From NCBI GenBank assembly GCA_040360365.1, contig CP136412.1: DNA of 64,000 nt, one strand, 5' to 3'. This DNA comes from Arcanobacterium_A hippocoleae_A. GTDB taxonomy: Bacteria > Actinomycetota > Actinomycetes > Actinomycetales > Actinomycetaceae. Below are positions 55,745-64,000 of the stretch, piece after piece; position 1 is the first letter of the stretch, and every line of letters begins with the position of its first letter. The notes below the pieces were generated by a model. The model was not told where the DNA came from. It ran no database searches and saw only the letters and a list, made by a program, of their open reading frames with translations. Position numbers and translations under genes: made by a program.

Positions 55745-57054
55745 TGTTCATCTCGCGAAACGCCGTAATCGTCTCACTTGCCGCAATTCTTGCCGCACTG
55801 CTCACCCTGAATATCGGAGTGCTGCTGGCAGCCCATTGTGTTCTCGCGGCAGCCTGCCTGATTGATATCCTTGCTGCACCTTCGCCAAAATCACTGAATT
55901 TTGTGCGTACAGGCACGAAGAGCCTAAAACTCGGAGAAACCGTCGAACAGCAAATCACACTGGAAAATACTGCAAACCGGAAAGTGCGCGGCTGGTTTCG
56001 TGATTGCTGGCCGCCTTCCGCCGGTATTTCTTCCGATATTTTCGATTTTTCACTGGCTGCGGGAGAGCGAAAAGGATTTGCCGAACAGTTTACTCCGCAC
56101 CGCCGCGGAACCCGCCATTCCGATTTTATTGCGATTCGGACGATCGGACCGCTGCGCTTAGCCGGCCGGCAGCGCTCTTTCTCAACCGACTGGGATTTAC
56201 AGATACTTCCAGCGTTTTCATCACGAAAACATCTTCCCTCACGCATCAAACGGCTGCGTGAAATGGAAGGTCATTCGCTGCTGCTCGTCCGCGGTCAAGG
56301 CACAGAGTTTGATTCTTTACGTGAATATGTTGCCGGTGATGATGTGCGGGCAATTGATTGGAGATCCTCAGCAAGACTCGGGCAAACTCTCGTCCGGACC
56401 TGGCGTCCGCAGCGTGATCGGCGCATAGTGGTACTCTTGGATTCCGGACGTGCAGGAGCGATGCGTATTGGCAGTTTTCCAGCATTTGACGATTATATTG
56501 AGACAACACTCCTGCTTGCCGCGCTGGCGCAGCGTGCCGGCGATTCACTCGACGCATATGTGATCGACAGCTCCGTACGCGCCCGCATACGTGCAGGCGC
56601 AGACCGACTCGCAATTCACACAATTGCAAACACACTTGCTGATATTGCACCGATTCTTACTTTTACCGACTGGCAGCTTGCTCTTAACGAGATTAACCGC
56701 AATTCAAAACAAGCCGCACTCGTCGTAATTCTCACTGCAGCTAATCTTTCAAGTATTTCCGACGGTCTTCTCCGTATTATTCCGCAGCTTGCGAAAAATC
56801 ATCGGGTGTTAGTTGCCGCACCGCAAAATCCGCAGCTTGTTAATTTCCCGGATTCAGATTCAGATTCAGATTCAGATCAAGAAGAACATGATGTTTATTT
56901 TGCTGCTGCAAAAGCTCGCTCTGAACTTGAACGAAATGCGGTAAATCAGCAGCTGGCGATGCTTGGATCTACAGTAGTCGCAGCAAGTCCGGAAGATTTA
57001 CCAGTTCGCGTAGCTGACACCTACCTTGCACTAAAGGCACAGGGGCAGCTCTGA
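55744..57054 (+). CDS. DUF58 domain protein
   Basis: 436 residues. Two N-terminal hydrophobic segments are followed by a DUF58/VWA-like domain with VRGQGTEFDSLREYVAGDD, the signature RAIDWRSSARLG and RDRRIVVLLDSGR. It contains a short Asp-Ser repeat (about residues 370-379). It is the partner of MoxR in a widespread AAA+/VWA pair of unclear physiological role, possibly linked to wall assembly given the mtrAB neighbourhood. Confidence 0.9.
   Translation: MFISRNAVIVSLAAILAALLTLNIGVLLAAHCVLAAACLIDILAAPSPKSLNFVRTGTKSLKLGETVEQQITLENTANRKVRGWFRDCWPPSAGISSDIFDFSLAAGERKGFAEQFTPHRRGTRHSDFIAIRTIGPLRLAGRQRSFSTDWDLQILPAFSSRKHLPSRIKRLREMEGHSLLLVRGQGTEFDSLREYVAGDDVRAIDWRSSARLGQTLVRTWRPQRDRRIVVLLDSGRAGAMRIGSFPAFDDYIETTLLLAALAQRAGDSLDAYVIDSSVRARIRAGADRLAIHTIANTLADIAPILTFTDWQLALNEINRNSKQAALVVILTAANLSSISDGLLRIIPQLAKNHRVLVAAPQNPQLVNFPDSDSDSDSDQEEHDVYFAAAKARSELERNAVNQQLAMLGSTVVAASPEDLPVRVADTYLALKAQGQL
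56850..56878 (+). repeat. Hexanucleotide repeat in the DUF58 gene
   Basis: GATTCA is repeated about four times in frame, encoding Asp-Ser. Changes in copy number keep the frame. Confidence 0.8.
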
Positions 57055-57206
57055 TTAAATATTTACCCGCACCCGAAATTTGCAAAGAATCTTGCCGAAA
57101 TATTTGGATAAACTGCGGGAAATCACCAAAGTACAGTTTCAGATAGTGAACAAACTGCAAGCGTGCAAGTTTGGTCATTGCCTGCTTTTCGATAGACTTA
57201 GAAACG

Positions 57207-57236
57207 GCGCGGCGGTCGCTTTGTCCGCGCGTTTTG
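57207..57236 (+). terminator. Likely terminator of the moxR-DUF58 cluster
   Basis: GCGCGG (57207-57212) pairs with CCGCGC (57225-57230), followed by GTTTTG, 22 bp before the glgP start. The stem is short but GC-rich. Confidence 0.45.
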
Positions 57237-57258
57237 TTGATTATTTTTAGGGAGATTC

Positions 57259-59631
57259 ATGAGCGACACCAATATCACTCGTGCGATTGGACAGCAGGTA
57301 CGCACCGTTTCCGGACGCAATCCGCAGTCTGCAAATCCACTCGAATACTGGGCAGCTGCCGCAAACGCCGTAGTAGCTAAACTCGCCGATAATTGGGAAA
57401 AGACAGAAGAAACCTACAACGCCACCCGGATGCAGCATTATTTCTCTGCGGAGTTTTTGATGGGGCGCGCGCTGCACAATAACCTTTCGAATCTTGGGAT
57501 GATTGCGGATGCCGCAGCAGCCCTCAAAGAATACGGTCAAGAGCTTTCCGACGTACTCGAAGCTGAAAACGATGCAGCACTCGGTAACGGCGGTCTCGGC
57601 CGGCTTGCCGCCTGCTTCCTCGATTCTTGCGCTACTCTCGATTTGCCTGTCCGCGGATACGGCATCTTGTACCGTTACGGTTTGTTCAAACAATATTTTG
57701 CAGACGGTTTTCAAGAGGAAAAACCGGACGCATGGATGGAAGAAGGATATCCATTCGTCATCCGTCGTGAAGAAGAACAAAAACTTGTCCGGTATGCCGA
57801 CCTCACCGTGCGGGCAATTCCTTACGATATGCCAATCACCGGATATGGCACGAATAATGTAAATACGCTGCGTCTTTGGAAATCTGAACCGATGGAAGAC
57901 TTCGATTATAATGCGTTCAACTCGCAGCGCTTCACTGATGCAATTGTTGAACGCGAACGGGTAAACGATATTTGCCGTGTGCTCTACCCCAACGATTCTA
58001 CTTTCGAAGGAAAAGTGCTGCGTGTGCGGCAGCAGTATTTCTTCTGTTCCGCATCATTGCAGGCGATTATCGAAAATGAAATCGCTAAGCGCGGCAGTGT
58101 AAATAAGTTTAGCGAGTTCAATTCAATCCAACTCAATGATACCCACCCGGTACTCGCAATCCCGGAGCTTATGCGAATTCTCCTCGATGAACACGGTTTA
58201 AGCTGGAATGAAGCATGGAATATTGTTTCACACACTTTTGCGTATACAAACCACACCGTGCTTGCCGAAGCTCTGGAGACTTGGGAAATCACAATTTTTG
58301 AACGCCTGTTCCCGCGGATTATGGAAATTATTCGCGAGATTGACCGCCGCTTCCGGGAAGAACTTGCTGCGCAAGGTTTCCATCCGGGAAAGATTGACTA
58401 CATGGCCCCAATCGACGGCAACCGTGTGCGGATGGCTTGGATTGCGTGCTATGCAGCGTTTTCAATCAATGGTGTTGCGGCACTGCACACTGAGATTATT
58501 AAGGCCGACACACTCCACGATTGGCATGATATTTGGCCGGAAAAGTTCAACAACAAAACAAACGGGGTAACTCCGCGCCGTTGGCTGAATCAGTGCAATC
58601 CAAAACTTGCCGCCTTACTTACGGAACTTGCCGGATCCGATGCCTGGGTTCGGAACCTGGAAGAATTGCAGCAGCTGAAGAATTTTGCTAACGACGCATC
58701 CGTACTTGAGCGGATAAATACCATCAAATATGAGAATAAAGTTGCTTTTGCGAAATGGATTAAAGATCGGCAAGGTATCGAAATCGATCCAGAAGCGATT
58801 TTCGATGTGCAGATTAAACGTCTGCATGAATACAAGCGGCAGCTAATGAATGCGCTTTATATTCTCGACTTGTATTTCCGGATTAAAGATAATCCGAACG
58901 AAAACTTCCCAAAGCGGGTCTTTATTTTCGGCGCCAAAGCAGCTCCTGGATATGTCCGGGCAAAAGCTATTATCAAGTTAATCAATGAAATCGCTGCGCT
59001 TGTAAACAATGACGCAGAAGTTTCCAAGATTATCAAGGTAGTTTTTGTTGAAAACTACAATGTTTCCCCTGCTGAACATATCATCCCGGCAGCTGATGTC
59101 TCCGAGCAGATTTCCACTGCAGGCAAGGAAGCTTCCGGGACATCCAATATGAAGTTTATGATGAACGGGGCTTTAACCCTCGGCACAATGGATGGCGCAA
59201 ATGTGGAAATTGTGGATGCTGTCGGTGCAGAAAACGCATATATTTTCGGTGCTGAAGTTGCAGAACTGCCAGAGCTGCGCAAGAGCTACACCCCATATGC
59301 AGCCGTCGAAAATACGCCAGGGCTGAAGCGTGTAATCGACGCGATTGCCGGCGGCATGCTTGACGACGGAGGCACAGGGTTATTCCACGATTTGCTCAAC
59401 TCGCTGCTCGAAAATAATGGCTGGGAACCAGCGGATGTGTACTACGTACTCGGCGACTTTGCTGCGTACCGCGAGGCACGGGACCGGATGGCAAATGATT
59501 TCTTTGCTGACCGGCAGGCTTGGGCGAAGAAATGCTGGATTAATATCGTCGAATCCGGCCGGTTCTCCTCTGACCGGACGATCCGAGATTATGCCGAAGA
59601 AGTGTGGAAGATTCATCCGCATCGGATTTAA
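57259..59631 (+). CDS. glgP: Glycogen/alpha-glucan phosphorylase
   Basis: 790 residues. It cleaves alpha-1,4-glucan with phosphate to glucose-1-phosphate using PLP. EFLMGRALHNNL, LGNGGLGRLAACFLDS, the NDTHPVLAIPELMRIL block, NKTNGVTPRRW and the C-terminal GKEASGTSNMKFMMNGALTLG, with the PLP Lys, are all intact. GGGAGA precedes the ATG. It is followed by a terminator and then glgE-treS, so glycogen breakdown and GlgE-type synthesis are neighbours. Confidence 0.97.
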   Translation: MSDTNITRAIGQQVRTVSGRNPQSANPLEYWAAAANAVVAKLADNWEKTEETYNATRMQHYFSAEFLMGRALHNNLSNLGMIADAAAALKEYGQELSDVLEAENDAALGNGGLGRLAACFLDSCATLDLPVRGYGILYRYGLFKQYFADGFQEEKPDAWMEEGYPFVIRREEEQKLVRYADLTVRAIPYDMPITGYGTNNVNTLRLWKSEPMEDFDYNAFNSQRFTDAIVERERVNDICRVLYPNDSTFEGKVLRVRQQYFFCSASLQAIIENEIAKRGSVNKFSEFNSIQLNDTHPVLAIPELMRILLDEHGLSWNEAWNIVSHTFAYTNHTVLAEALETWEITIFERLFPRIMEIIREIDRRFREELAAQGFHPGKIDYMAPIDGNRVRMAWIACYAAFSINGVAALHTEIIKADTLHDWHDIWPEKFNNKTNGVTPRRWLNQCNPKLAALLTELAGSDAWVRNLEELQQLKNFANDASVLERINTIKYENKVAFAKWIKDRQGIEIDPEAIFDVQIKRLHEYKRQLMNALYILDLYFRIKDNPNENFPKRVFIFGAKAAPGYVRAKAIIKLINEIAALVNNDAEVSKIIKVVFVENYNVSPAEHIIPAADVSEQISTAGKEASGTSNMKFMMNGALTLGTMDGANVEIVDAVGAENAYIFGAEVAELPELRKSYTPYAAVENTPGLKRVIDAIAGGMLDDGGTGLFHDLLNSLLENNGWEPADVYYVLGDFAAYREARDRMANDFFADRQAWAKKCWINIVESGRFSSDRTIRDYAEEVWKIHPHRI

Positions 59632-60098
59632 GCGAATCGGGATTATCCCAAGCTGAAGCAGTTCATGAAAATAGCTGAAATCGGTGCAGCACTGAAATTT
59701 TTCCGGCGCTGCACCGATTTTTGATTTTGCAGATCCTCACCCCTCCTTGCCCGCTCTGGAGATTCCTGCGCGAAATACTTCTGCTGCAAAGCACCCAAAT
59801 TTTTCTGAAAAACTGTTGCTGAATACTGCTGGAATTATAAAAAGTAATTTCATCCGAAACTTTTCGGAAAATAGTTTTCAGCAAATAGTGAATCGCATAA
59901 TCGGCTGCATCTAACTCACAATCCGGGTAAACCCCGTGGTCAATGGAATATTTCCGCGGAGAATTGCGGCGGAAAGGTCCGTTTTAAATCAGTGCTGATT
60001 ATTAAAATTCCCTCCATATACAGGCGCTTTCGATTAAGCTAGATATCGGAACTGCACCTGAGAAAAAACTGCAGATTTATCTTGAGTATTTAAAGAAA
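59632..60098. other. Intergenic region between glgP and glgE
   Basis: 467 bp without a supportable gene; holds the glgP terminator at 59678-59723 and the promoter region of glgE-treS. Confidence 0.5.
59678..59723 (+). terminator. Terminator of glgP
   Basis: AAATCGGTGCAGC (59678-59690) and GCTGCACCGATTT (59708-59720) form a 13-bp stem followed by TT and a further T-rich stretch. Confidence 0.85.
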
Positions 60099-62152
60099 GT
60101 GGCGGATATGATTAGCACGAAAGCCGTTTCCGAAACCCCGCAGACAGCACCATACAGTCCAGTCGGCCGGATTCCGATTGTTGATGTCGCCCCAAGTATT
60201 GAAAATGGTGCGTGGCCGGCAAAAGGAACTGAAAATGAATCGTTCCCGGTACAAGCGACAATCTTCCGTGAAGGACATGATTTGTTTGCCGCCGAGTGCG
60301 TCCTAATTGACCCGAAAGGAAAAGAAGCGCAAGTCTGCCCAATGGTCGATATCGCTCCGGGTTTGCGCCGCCACGAAGGCTGGCTGACTCCCACCTATCC
60401 AGGTAACTGGGAATTTTTGTTCGGGCATGGAGTGATCCGATAGCTACCTGGCGGCATAATGCTGAGATTAAACTTAATGCCGATATCGATGTCCAGCTCG
60501 TCTTTCTGGAAGCTATTGCGCTTTTTAAGCGGGCAATGAAAGCGATGCCGCGCGGAAGTCAGGAACGCCAGACAATGCGGGAAGCAATCAAGGCGATTTC
60601 CTACAAACGCGTACACAAAAATGTTCGTTTTGCAGCCGCCACCTCACCGGAAGTCAACGCCGCACTCACAAAATATCCTGTGCGCGATAGTCTCTCCGAA
60701 TCAGCACGATACCAAGTAAATGTGGATCGGATTCGCGCACTTACAGGTTCATGGTACGAAATCTTCCCGCGTACCGTCGGCGCGAAATATGACGAAACAG
60801 CAAAGAAATGGATTTCAGGTACGCTGCGCACTGCCGCCGAAGATTTGCCGCGAATTGCCGGCATGGGTTTCGATGTAGTTTATCTGACCCCGATTCATCC
60901 AATTGGCGCTACAAACCGTAAGGGACGGAATAATACGCTGATTGCCGGTCCGGATGATCCCGGTTCTCCTTATGCAATTGGTTCAAAAGCCGGCGGACAC
61001 GACGCAATTGAACCGTCGCTTGGAACGTTCGCAGATTTCGACTATTTCGTCTCACAGGCGAAAAGTCTTGGCTTGGAAGTTGCGCTTGACGTCGCGCTCC
61101 AATGTTCTCCGGATCATCCGTGGGTGAAAGATCATCCGCAATGGTTCACTACCCGCGCCGACGGCACCATCGCTTATGCCGAAAATCCGCCGAAGAAGTA
61201 TCAGGATATTTACCCCTTAAACTTCGATAATGATCCTGAGGGAATTTATCACGAAATCGTGCGGGTACTTGAAAAGTGGGTGCGCCATGGCGTAACGATT
61301 TTCCGTGTAGACAATCCGCACACAAAACCCCTCAATTTCTGGCAGCGGCTGCTCAGCTATTTCCGGAATCATCATCCGGAGGTGATTTTCTTAGCAGAAG
61401 CATTCACCCAGCCGCCGATGATGCAGACTTTAGGCAAAATCGGATTTCACCAGTCATATTGTTATTTTGCGTGGCGAAATGAAAAACAAGAACTTGAAGA
61501 ATATTTACATGAGCTTTCGCACATTACTGATCCGCAGATGCGTCCGGCGTTTTGGCCGACCACCCACGATATTCTCACGCCGTATATGCAGCGCGGCGGA
61601 AGCCCCGCTTTTGCAATTCGCGCAATTCTCGCAGCTACCGGCGCACCAACCTGGGGGATTTACTCTGGATATGAATTGATTGAAAACATCGCCCGCCCTG
61701 GTTTTGACGAGCAGATTGACAACGAAAAGTACGAGTTTAAGGCGCGTGATTTTTCACTTGCAAAGTACAATGGGATGGAGACGCTGCTGACGATGCTGAA
61801 TGCAATTCGGAAACGCCATAAAGCTTTGCAGCGTTTACGCAACGTCTGGATTCACGGTTCAAGCTCAGATAAAATTCTCGTATTTTCAAAACTTGCCCGT
61901 GAAGAAGAAAATAACGGCAAGCAGGATCTGGTGCTTGTCGTAATAAACCTTGATCCGTATGCTTCACGTGAAGCGATTTTGCATCTTGATTTGCGGGCAT
62001 TCCGCACTCAGGCACGCTGGGATAATGCGCCGGTACTCAAGGTTACTGACGAGCTCTCCGGCGAGACGTATCTGTGGAACGATCATCCGTACGTACGTCT
62101 TGATCCGCATGGGCAGGCAGCGCATATTCTCAATGTTGAAGTAGTGGGATAA
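60099..62152 (+). CDS. glgE: Maltosyltransferase GlgE (frame-disrupted)
   Basis: A restored 684-residue GH13_3 enzyme that transfers maltose from maltose-1-phosphate to alpha-glucan. The first piece (MADMISTKAVSE, GRIPIVDVAPSIENGAWPAKG, from GTG 60099) breaks at five T (60414-60418); one added base gives NWEFFVRAWSDPIATWRHNAE. The catalytic domain has YLTPIHPIGATNRKG, nucleophile Asp in FRVDNPHTKPLNFW, acid Glu in IFLAEAFTQPPMM and HDILTPY. A short gap (14 bp) leads to treS, so they are cotranscribed. Confidence 0.9.
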
Positions 62153-62166
62153 GTTAAAGGAGCTAA

Positions 62167-63926
62167 ATGTTGACTGCAAATCCCGCATTTTCCGGTCATC
62201 AGACGAACCCGGCTTATCGCCTTGCCGGTGAAGGACCAGGATTGTCGAATGATCCTGAGTGGTTTCGTACCGCAGTATTCTATGAAGTACTCCTGCGGGC
62301 TTTTGATGATTCGCGCGGTTCAGGTACTGGGGATTTTCGGGGACTAATTAACCGGTTAGATTACCTCCAGTGGCTTGGTATTGATTGTATTTGGATTCCG
62401 CCTTTCTTCCCCTCGCCAATGCGCGACGGCGGATATGATATTTCGGATTACACCGCCGTCGATCCAAAATATGGAACCTTACAGGACTTCTCGGAATTGG
62501 TTACAGCGGCACATTTTCGCGGAATTCGGGTCATCATTGATCTCGTTATTAACCATACTTCCGATCAGCATCCATGGTTTCTTTCTTCACGTGAAGATCC
62601 GGACGGTCCCTACGGAGATTTTTATGTGTGGCGTGATACCGACGAAGAATATGCTGATGCACGCATAATTTTTGTTGATACTGAAGAGTCGAATTGGACT
62701 TTTGACGCGCAGCGGCGCCAATTTTTCTGGCATCGTTTCTTTTCGCATCAACCTGATTTAAACTATGAAAATCCTGCTGTACGGGAAGCAATTTTTGAGA
62801 TTGTCCGTTTCTGGTGCAAGTTCGGTATTGACGGTTTCCGGCTCGACGCAATTCCGTATCTTTTTGAAGAAGAGGGAACTAACTGCGAAAATCTGCCGAA
62901 AACACACGAGTTTCTGCGGGATTTGCGGGCACTGATCGATGCCGAATTCCCTGGGCGAATTTTGCTTGCGGAAGCAAATCAATGGCCGGAGGACGTTATC
63001 GAATATTACGGTACTGCCGCGGAACCAGAATGCCATATGTGCTTTCATTTTCCCGTTATGCCGCGCATTTTTTACGCATTACGGGATCAGCGTGCAAGCG
63101 CAATTCGGGAAATCCTTGAATCCACGCCTGAGATTCCCAATTCGGGTCAATGGGGTACTTTTTTGCGCAACCATGATGAGTTAACGCTGGAAATGGTTTC
63201 GACAGAAGAGCGTGAAAAAATGTACTCATGGTATGCAGAAGATCAGCGGATGCGTGCAAATATTGGAATTCGCCGCCGTCTTGCACCGCTGCTTGGAAAT
63301 TCCCGTTCCGAAATCAAACTTGCAAATTCGCTGCTGCTCTCTTTACCGGGTTCGCCGTGTCTTTATTATGGCGACGAAATCGGGATGGGCGACAACATCT
63401 GGCTTCCAGATCGGGATTCTGTGCGGACTCCAATGCAATGGAGTCCGGACCGCAATGGCGGTTTCTCACTCGCTGATCCGGGAAAGCTTTATCTTCCGGT
63501 GAATCAGTCACTTGTCTATAATTATCAAGCTGTGAATGTTGAATCCCAACTCGCCCAGCCGGGTTCATTGCTGCATTGGACTAGGGGAATTTTAGAAGCC
63601 CGCCGCGCTTTCCCAGTACTCGGTAACGGAAATTTTCAGCTGCAGGAGTCAAATGATGAGGCGATTCTTGCTTTCACCCGCGCAAATACTGAACAGACCA
63701 TTCTCTGTGTCATGAATTTAGCCGCAAACCCGCGCACAACAATAATCGATATTCCGCAGCTTTCCGGAGCGAATCTTTTGACGCTTTCGGCGGGGCAAGC
63801 TTCGGTGCTTTTAATAACGACGGCCGCGTGACCTTAAATCTCGGTTCACGGCAGTTTTACTGGCTGGTAGTAGCGGAAAATGAAGGGGAGGATTATCTCG
63901 GCACTTCCCTTTCAGCTGCAGATTAG
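62167..63926 (+). CDS. treS: Maltose alpha-D-glucosyltransferase (trehalose synthase) TreS (frame-disrupted at the 3' end)
   Basis: A GH13_16 enzyme interconverting maltose and trehalose, feeding GlgE. It has FYEVLLRAFDDSRGSGTGDF, IPPFFPSPMRDGGYDISDY, nucleophile Asp in GFRLDAIPYLFEEEG, Glu in ILLAEANQWPEDV and FLRNHDELTLEMV. The uncorrected frame stops at 63831; one base added at four T (63809-63812) continues as FNNDGRVTLNLGSRQFYWLV to a stop at 63926 (586 residues), the normal TreS C-terminus. AAAGGAG precedes the ATG. Confidence 0.92.
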
Positions 63927-63944
63927 CGAAGGGGAAGAACGGAA

Positions 63945-64000
63945 TTGCAAAGTAATAATTCACAGGAGCTGTCAGCAAAGTCTGTAGCTAATCTTGAAAA
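63945..64000 (+). CDS. 5' end of an unidentified gene downstream of treS
   Basis: A TTG at 63945 preceded by purine-rich AACGGAA (and GAAGGGGA) opens a frame M-Q-S-N-N-S-Q-E-L to the window edge. Position suggests maltokinase (pep2) or branching enzyme (glgB), the usual next genes, but 18 codons are too few to decide. The start is tentative. Confidence 0.35.
   Translation, partial: MQSNNSQELSAKSVANLE

Overview
The window is chromosomal DNA from a Gram-positive actinobacterium of unusually low GC (roughly 45-50% by eye). Actinobacterial hallmarks are the MtrA-MtrB-LpqB-ComF-HPF block, the GlgE/TreS alpha-glucan pathway, a TTG-started rpoB, and sortase-anchored surface proteins. A host-associated, low-GC relative of the Actinomycetaceae fits best; the genus cannot be fixed from sequence alone.

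Layout: rpoC start and rpoB (1-3584, minus); gene-poor spacer with short interspersed repeats (3585-4948); a GT2 glycosyltransferase (4949-5971); a 1.9 kb spacer; a sortase-anchored surface protein (7830-9956); a DMT-type permease (10176-11086). Next comes the translation block rplL-rplJ (with L10 leader), udk, rplA, rplK, nusG, secE, tRNA-Trp (11279-16159, all minus) and a divergent aspartate aminotransferase. A galactoside-type ABC importer (mglB-mglA-mglC, 17942-22495) follows, then an APH-fold kinase, two alpha/beta hydrolases, murB, a 1,440-residue SpaA-type adhesin (27919-32236), an SPFH-SHOCT protein, a wall-anchored 5'-nucleotidase and a TRAP transporter (38062-40950). The right third holds rpmG with three tRNAs, a ferredoxin-NADP reductase, hpf, comF, lpqB-mtrB-mtrA, a divergent membrane protein/DUF4129/DUF4350/moxR/DUF58 cluster, and the glycogen/maltose-1-phosphate genes glgP, glgE and treS, ending a few codons into a further gene.

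Two things stand out. First, sixteen genes are each interrupted by one or more single-base losses, 23 in total. Nearly all lie in A/T homopolymers and all are repaired by adding exactly one base. Essential genes such as secE and murB are hit, so this looks like systematic homopolymer under-calling (or, less likely, slippage-dependent expression) rather than gene decay; I give these genes their full restored extents. Second, the restored MglB-like binding protein appears to be a circular permutation of the classical galactose-binding protein: the segment that is N-terminal in E. coli MglB sits at its C-terminus. Its partner permease MglC carries an extra ~235-residue charged, probably coiled-coil N-terminal domain.

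Functionally the window combines core transcription/translation, carbohydrate import and storage (mgl, TRAP, glgP/glgE/treS), envelope homeostasis (MtrAB-LpqB, MurB) and surface display (three anchored proteins with three different sorting motifs, LSKTG, LPLTG and LAKTG; no sortase gene is in the window).
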